Shown here: positions 61,501 to 64,000 of the stretch, one piece after another
Position numbering within the stretch: the first letter of the stretch is position 1
Layout: every line of letters begins with the position of its first letter
Assembly: GCF_051014685.1 (NCBI RefSeq)
Contig: NC_135058.1
Coordinates: forward strand, 7,230,811 to 7,294,810
Source: Ptiloglossa arizonensis
Lineage: Eukaryota; Arthropoda; Insecta; Hymenoptera; Colletidae
Reading direction: 5' to 3'
DNA: 64,000 bases
The notes under the pieces: model-generated
The model's database searches: none
What the model was told of the DNA's origin: nothing
The model's input: the letters and a program-made list of their open reading frames with translations, nothing else
Translations under genes and position numbers: made by a program

Positions 61501-64000
61501 AATCGTGAACCTACCCAAAGTGTGGACCAATACGCTCGAGGAACGCTCGTGCCGAAAGGACCGGTGGTTTCTTTGGAAAAAAATCTAGAAAAAGTGGATG
61601 TTTTTCGGTTACGTCACCAAAACTCTTCCCACTCTTCAGATAAGATTCCACAGTTCCGGTGATTTTTATTATTTTCATTTGTAAAAAATCGTGAACCTAC
61701 CCAAAATGTGGACCAATACGCTCGAGGAACTCCCGTGCCGAAAGGTCTAGTGGTTTCTTTGGGAAAAAATCGAGAAAAAGTGGATGTTTTTCGGTTACGT
61801 CACCAAAACTCTTCCCACTCTTCAGATAAGATTCCACAGCTCCGGTGATTTTTATTATTTTCATTTGTAAAAAATCGTGAACCTACCCAAAGTGTGGACC
61901 AATACGCTCGAGGAACCCTCGTGCCGAAAGGACCGGTGGTTTCTTTGGAAAAAAATCTAGAAAAAGTGGATGTTTTTCGGTTACGTCACCAAAACTCTTC
62001 CCACACTTCAGATAAGATTCCACAGCTCCGGTGATTTTTATTATTTTCATTTGTAAAAAATCGTGAACCTACCCAAAATGTGGACCAATACTCTCGAGGA
62101 ACCCCCGTGCCGAAAGGTCCGGTGGTTTCTTTGGAAAAAAATCTAGAATAAGTGGATGTTTTTCGGTTACGTCACCAAAACTCTTCCCACTCTTCAGATA
62201 AGATTCCACATCTCCGGTGATTTTTATTGTTTTCATTTGTAAAAAATCGTGAACCTACCCAAAATATGGACCAATACTCTCGAGGAACCCTCGTGCCGAA
62301 AGGTCCGGTGGTTTCTTTGGAAAAAAATCTAGAAGAAGTGGATGTTTTTCGGTTACGTCACCAAAACTTTTCCCACTCTTCAGATAAGATTCCACAGTTC
62401 CGTTGATTTTTATTATTTTCATTTGTAAAAAATCGTGAACCTACCCAATATGTGGACCAATACGCTCGAGGAACTCCCGTGCCGAAAGGTCTAGTGGTTT
62501 CTTTGTGATAAATTCGAGAAAAAGTGGATGGTTTTCGGTTACGTCACCAAAACTCTTCCCACTCTTCAGATAAGATTCCACAGTTCCGGTGATTTTTATT
62601 ATTTTCATTTGTAAAATATCGTGAACCCACCCAAAATGTGGACCAATACGCTCGAGGAACTCCCGTGCCGAAAGGTCTAGTGGTTTCTTTGTGAAAAATT
62701 CGAGAAGAAGTGGATGTTTTTCGGTTACGTCACCAAAACTCTTCCCACTCTTCAGATAAGATTCCACAGCTCCGGTGATTTTTATTATTTTCATTTGTAA
62801 AAAATCGTGAACCTACCCAAAATGTGGACCAATACGCTCGAGGAACTCCCGTGCCGAAAGGTCCGGTGGTTTCTTTGGGAAAAAATCGAGAAAAACTGCA
62901 TGTTTTTCGGTTACGTCACCAAAACTCTTCCCACTCTTCAGATAAGATTCCACGTCTCCGGTGATTTTTATTGTTTTCATTTGTAAAAAATCGTGAACCT
63001 ACCCAAAATGTGGACCAATACTCTCGAGGAACCCTCGTGCCGAAAGGTCCGGTGGTTTCTTTGGAAAAAAATCTAGAAAAAGTGGATGTTTTTCGGTTAC
63101 GTCACCAAAACTCTTCCCACACTTCAGATAAGATTCCACAGCTCCGGTGATTTTTATTATTTTCATTTGTAAAAAATCGTGAACCTACCCAAAATGTGGA
63201 CCAATACGCTCGAGGAACTCCCGTGCCGAAAGGTCTAGTGGTTTCTTTGGGAAAAAATCGAGAAAAAGGGGATGTTTTTCGGTTACGTCAACAAAACTCT
63301 TCCCACTCTTCAGATAAGATTCCACAGTTCCGGTGATTTTTATTATTTTCATTTGTAAAAAATCGTGAACGTACCCAAAATGAGGACCAATACTTTCGAG
63401 GAACCCTCGTGCCGAAAGGTCCGGTGGTTTCTTTTGAAAAAAATCTAGAAAAAGTGGATGTTTTTCGGTTACGTCACCAAAACTCTTCCCACTCTTCAGA
63501 TAAGATTCCACATCTCCGGTGATTTTTATTATTTTCATTTGTAAAAAATCGTGAACCTACCCAAAATGAGGACCAATACTTTCGAGGAACCCTCGTGCCG
63601 AAAGGTCCGGTGGTTTCTTTGGAAAAAAATCTAGAAAAAGTGGATGTTTTTCGGTTACGTCACCAAAACTCTTCCCACTCTTCAGATAAGATTCCACAGC
63701 TCCGGTGATTTTTATTATTTTCATTTGTAAAAAATCGTGAACCTACCCAAAATGTGGACCAATACTCTCGAGGAACCCCCGTGCCGAAAGGTCCGGTGGT
63801 TTCTTTGGAAAAAAATCTAGAAGAAGTGGATGTTTTTCGGTTACGTCACCAAAACTTTTCCCACTCTTCAGATAAGATTCCACAGTTCCGTTGATTTTTA
63901 TTATTTTCATTTGTAAAAAATCGTGAACCTACCCAATATGTGGACCAATACGCTCGAGGAACTCCCGTGCCGAAAGGTCTAGTGGTTTCTTTGTGATAAA
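54397..64000. repeat. HOR2 copy 2 (truncated by the window, about 51.6 monomers)
   Basis: This is the second copy of the 66-monomer unit, collinear with 42121-51724 at 12,276 bp. It opens with a hybrid monomer (54397-54582) and keeps the 8-monomer doublet and the start of the 21-monomer repeat. The last bases of the window, GTGATAAA near 63993, still match 51717 in copy 1, so the copy continues beyond the edge. Confidence 0.87.

Larger units (their letters stand above)
4357..64000. repeat. 186-bp satellite DNA array (320.6 monomers, open right)
   Basis: All of this segment is one head-to-tail tandem repeat. Each monomer starts with CAGCTCCGGTGATTT or a close variant and is 186 bp, about 41% GC. 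Counting gives 320 full monomers to 63882 and 118 bp of the next; the only length change is a one-base C insertion in six monomers. Constant landmarks are an AT-rich block (positions 11-40), an XhoI-like CTCGAG (71-76), GTGCCGAAAGG (85-95), a variable A-rich block (110-130) ending in TCTAGA or TCGAGA, and TTACGTCA (145-152). The repeat length is close to one nucleosome plus linker. The array is probably heterochromatic, perhaps pericentromeric or subtelomeric. I do not recognise it as a named family. Confidence 0.98.

Noticed and set aside
4357..64000. CENP-B box in the monomer
   Set aside because: The closest stretch, TTTCGGTTACGTCACC, lacks the required A and CGGG of NTTCGNNNNANNCGGGN.
4357..64000. 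CRISPR array
   Set aside because: The whole 186-bp monomer repeats with no unique spacers, and the context is eukaryotic.
42121..64000. Assembly artefact as the full explanation of HOR2
   Set aside because: Not excluded, but the copies carry different single-base variants (such as 42907/55183 and 47397/59673), which simple duplication of one contig would not produce.

Overview
The window is eukaryotic and has two parts: 4.2 kb of unique DNA (1-4248), and the left end of a very large satellite array that starts abruptly at 4357 and runs off the right edge at 64000. The unique DNA is rich in CpG (about twice expectation in a line I counted) and has no bacterial gene spacing, operons or recognisable protein families. 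The two 52-bp fold-back repeats at the boundary resemble Tc1/mariner terminal repeats. Together these suggest an insect, most likely a hymenopteran. This is an inference, because no gene is present to anchor it.

The array is a head-to-tail satellite with a 186-bp monomer of about 41% GC. Counting from 4357 there are exactly 320 complete monomers (4357-63882) plus a partial one (63883-64000). The only net length changes are six single-base insertions, all of the same base at the same monomer position. Monomers differ by linked substitutions, so types can be followed along the array and higher-order structure read directly.

Layout: 1-4248 unique flank; 4249-4356 two 52-bp fold-back repeats; 4357-5100 four edge monomers with private variants; 5101-38770 four tandem copies of a 48-monomer higher-order repeat (HOR1: 48, 40, 45 and 48 monomers); about 38771-42120 a transition mosaic with a 5-monomer duplication (38213-40073); about 42121-64000 a second higher-order repeat of 66 monomers (12,276 bp, HOR2), one full copy and most of a second, with nested 21-, 8- and 6-monomer duplications. 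A 12-monomer patch of HOR2 type lies inside the second HOR1 copy (18122-20353), evidence of exchange between blocks about 26 kb apart.

I find no convincing protein-coding or RNA gene. Open frames in the array are by-products of the repeat: 186 is a multiple of three, so one minus-strand frame stays in register, giving a 55-codon frame per monomer and 117-codon frames where the in-frame TAG is mutated. The value of the window is as a detailed record of recent satellite expansion by unequal exchange and conversion.
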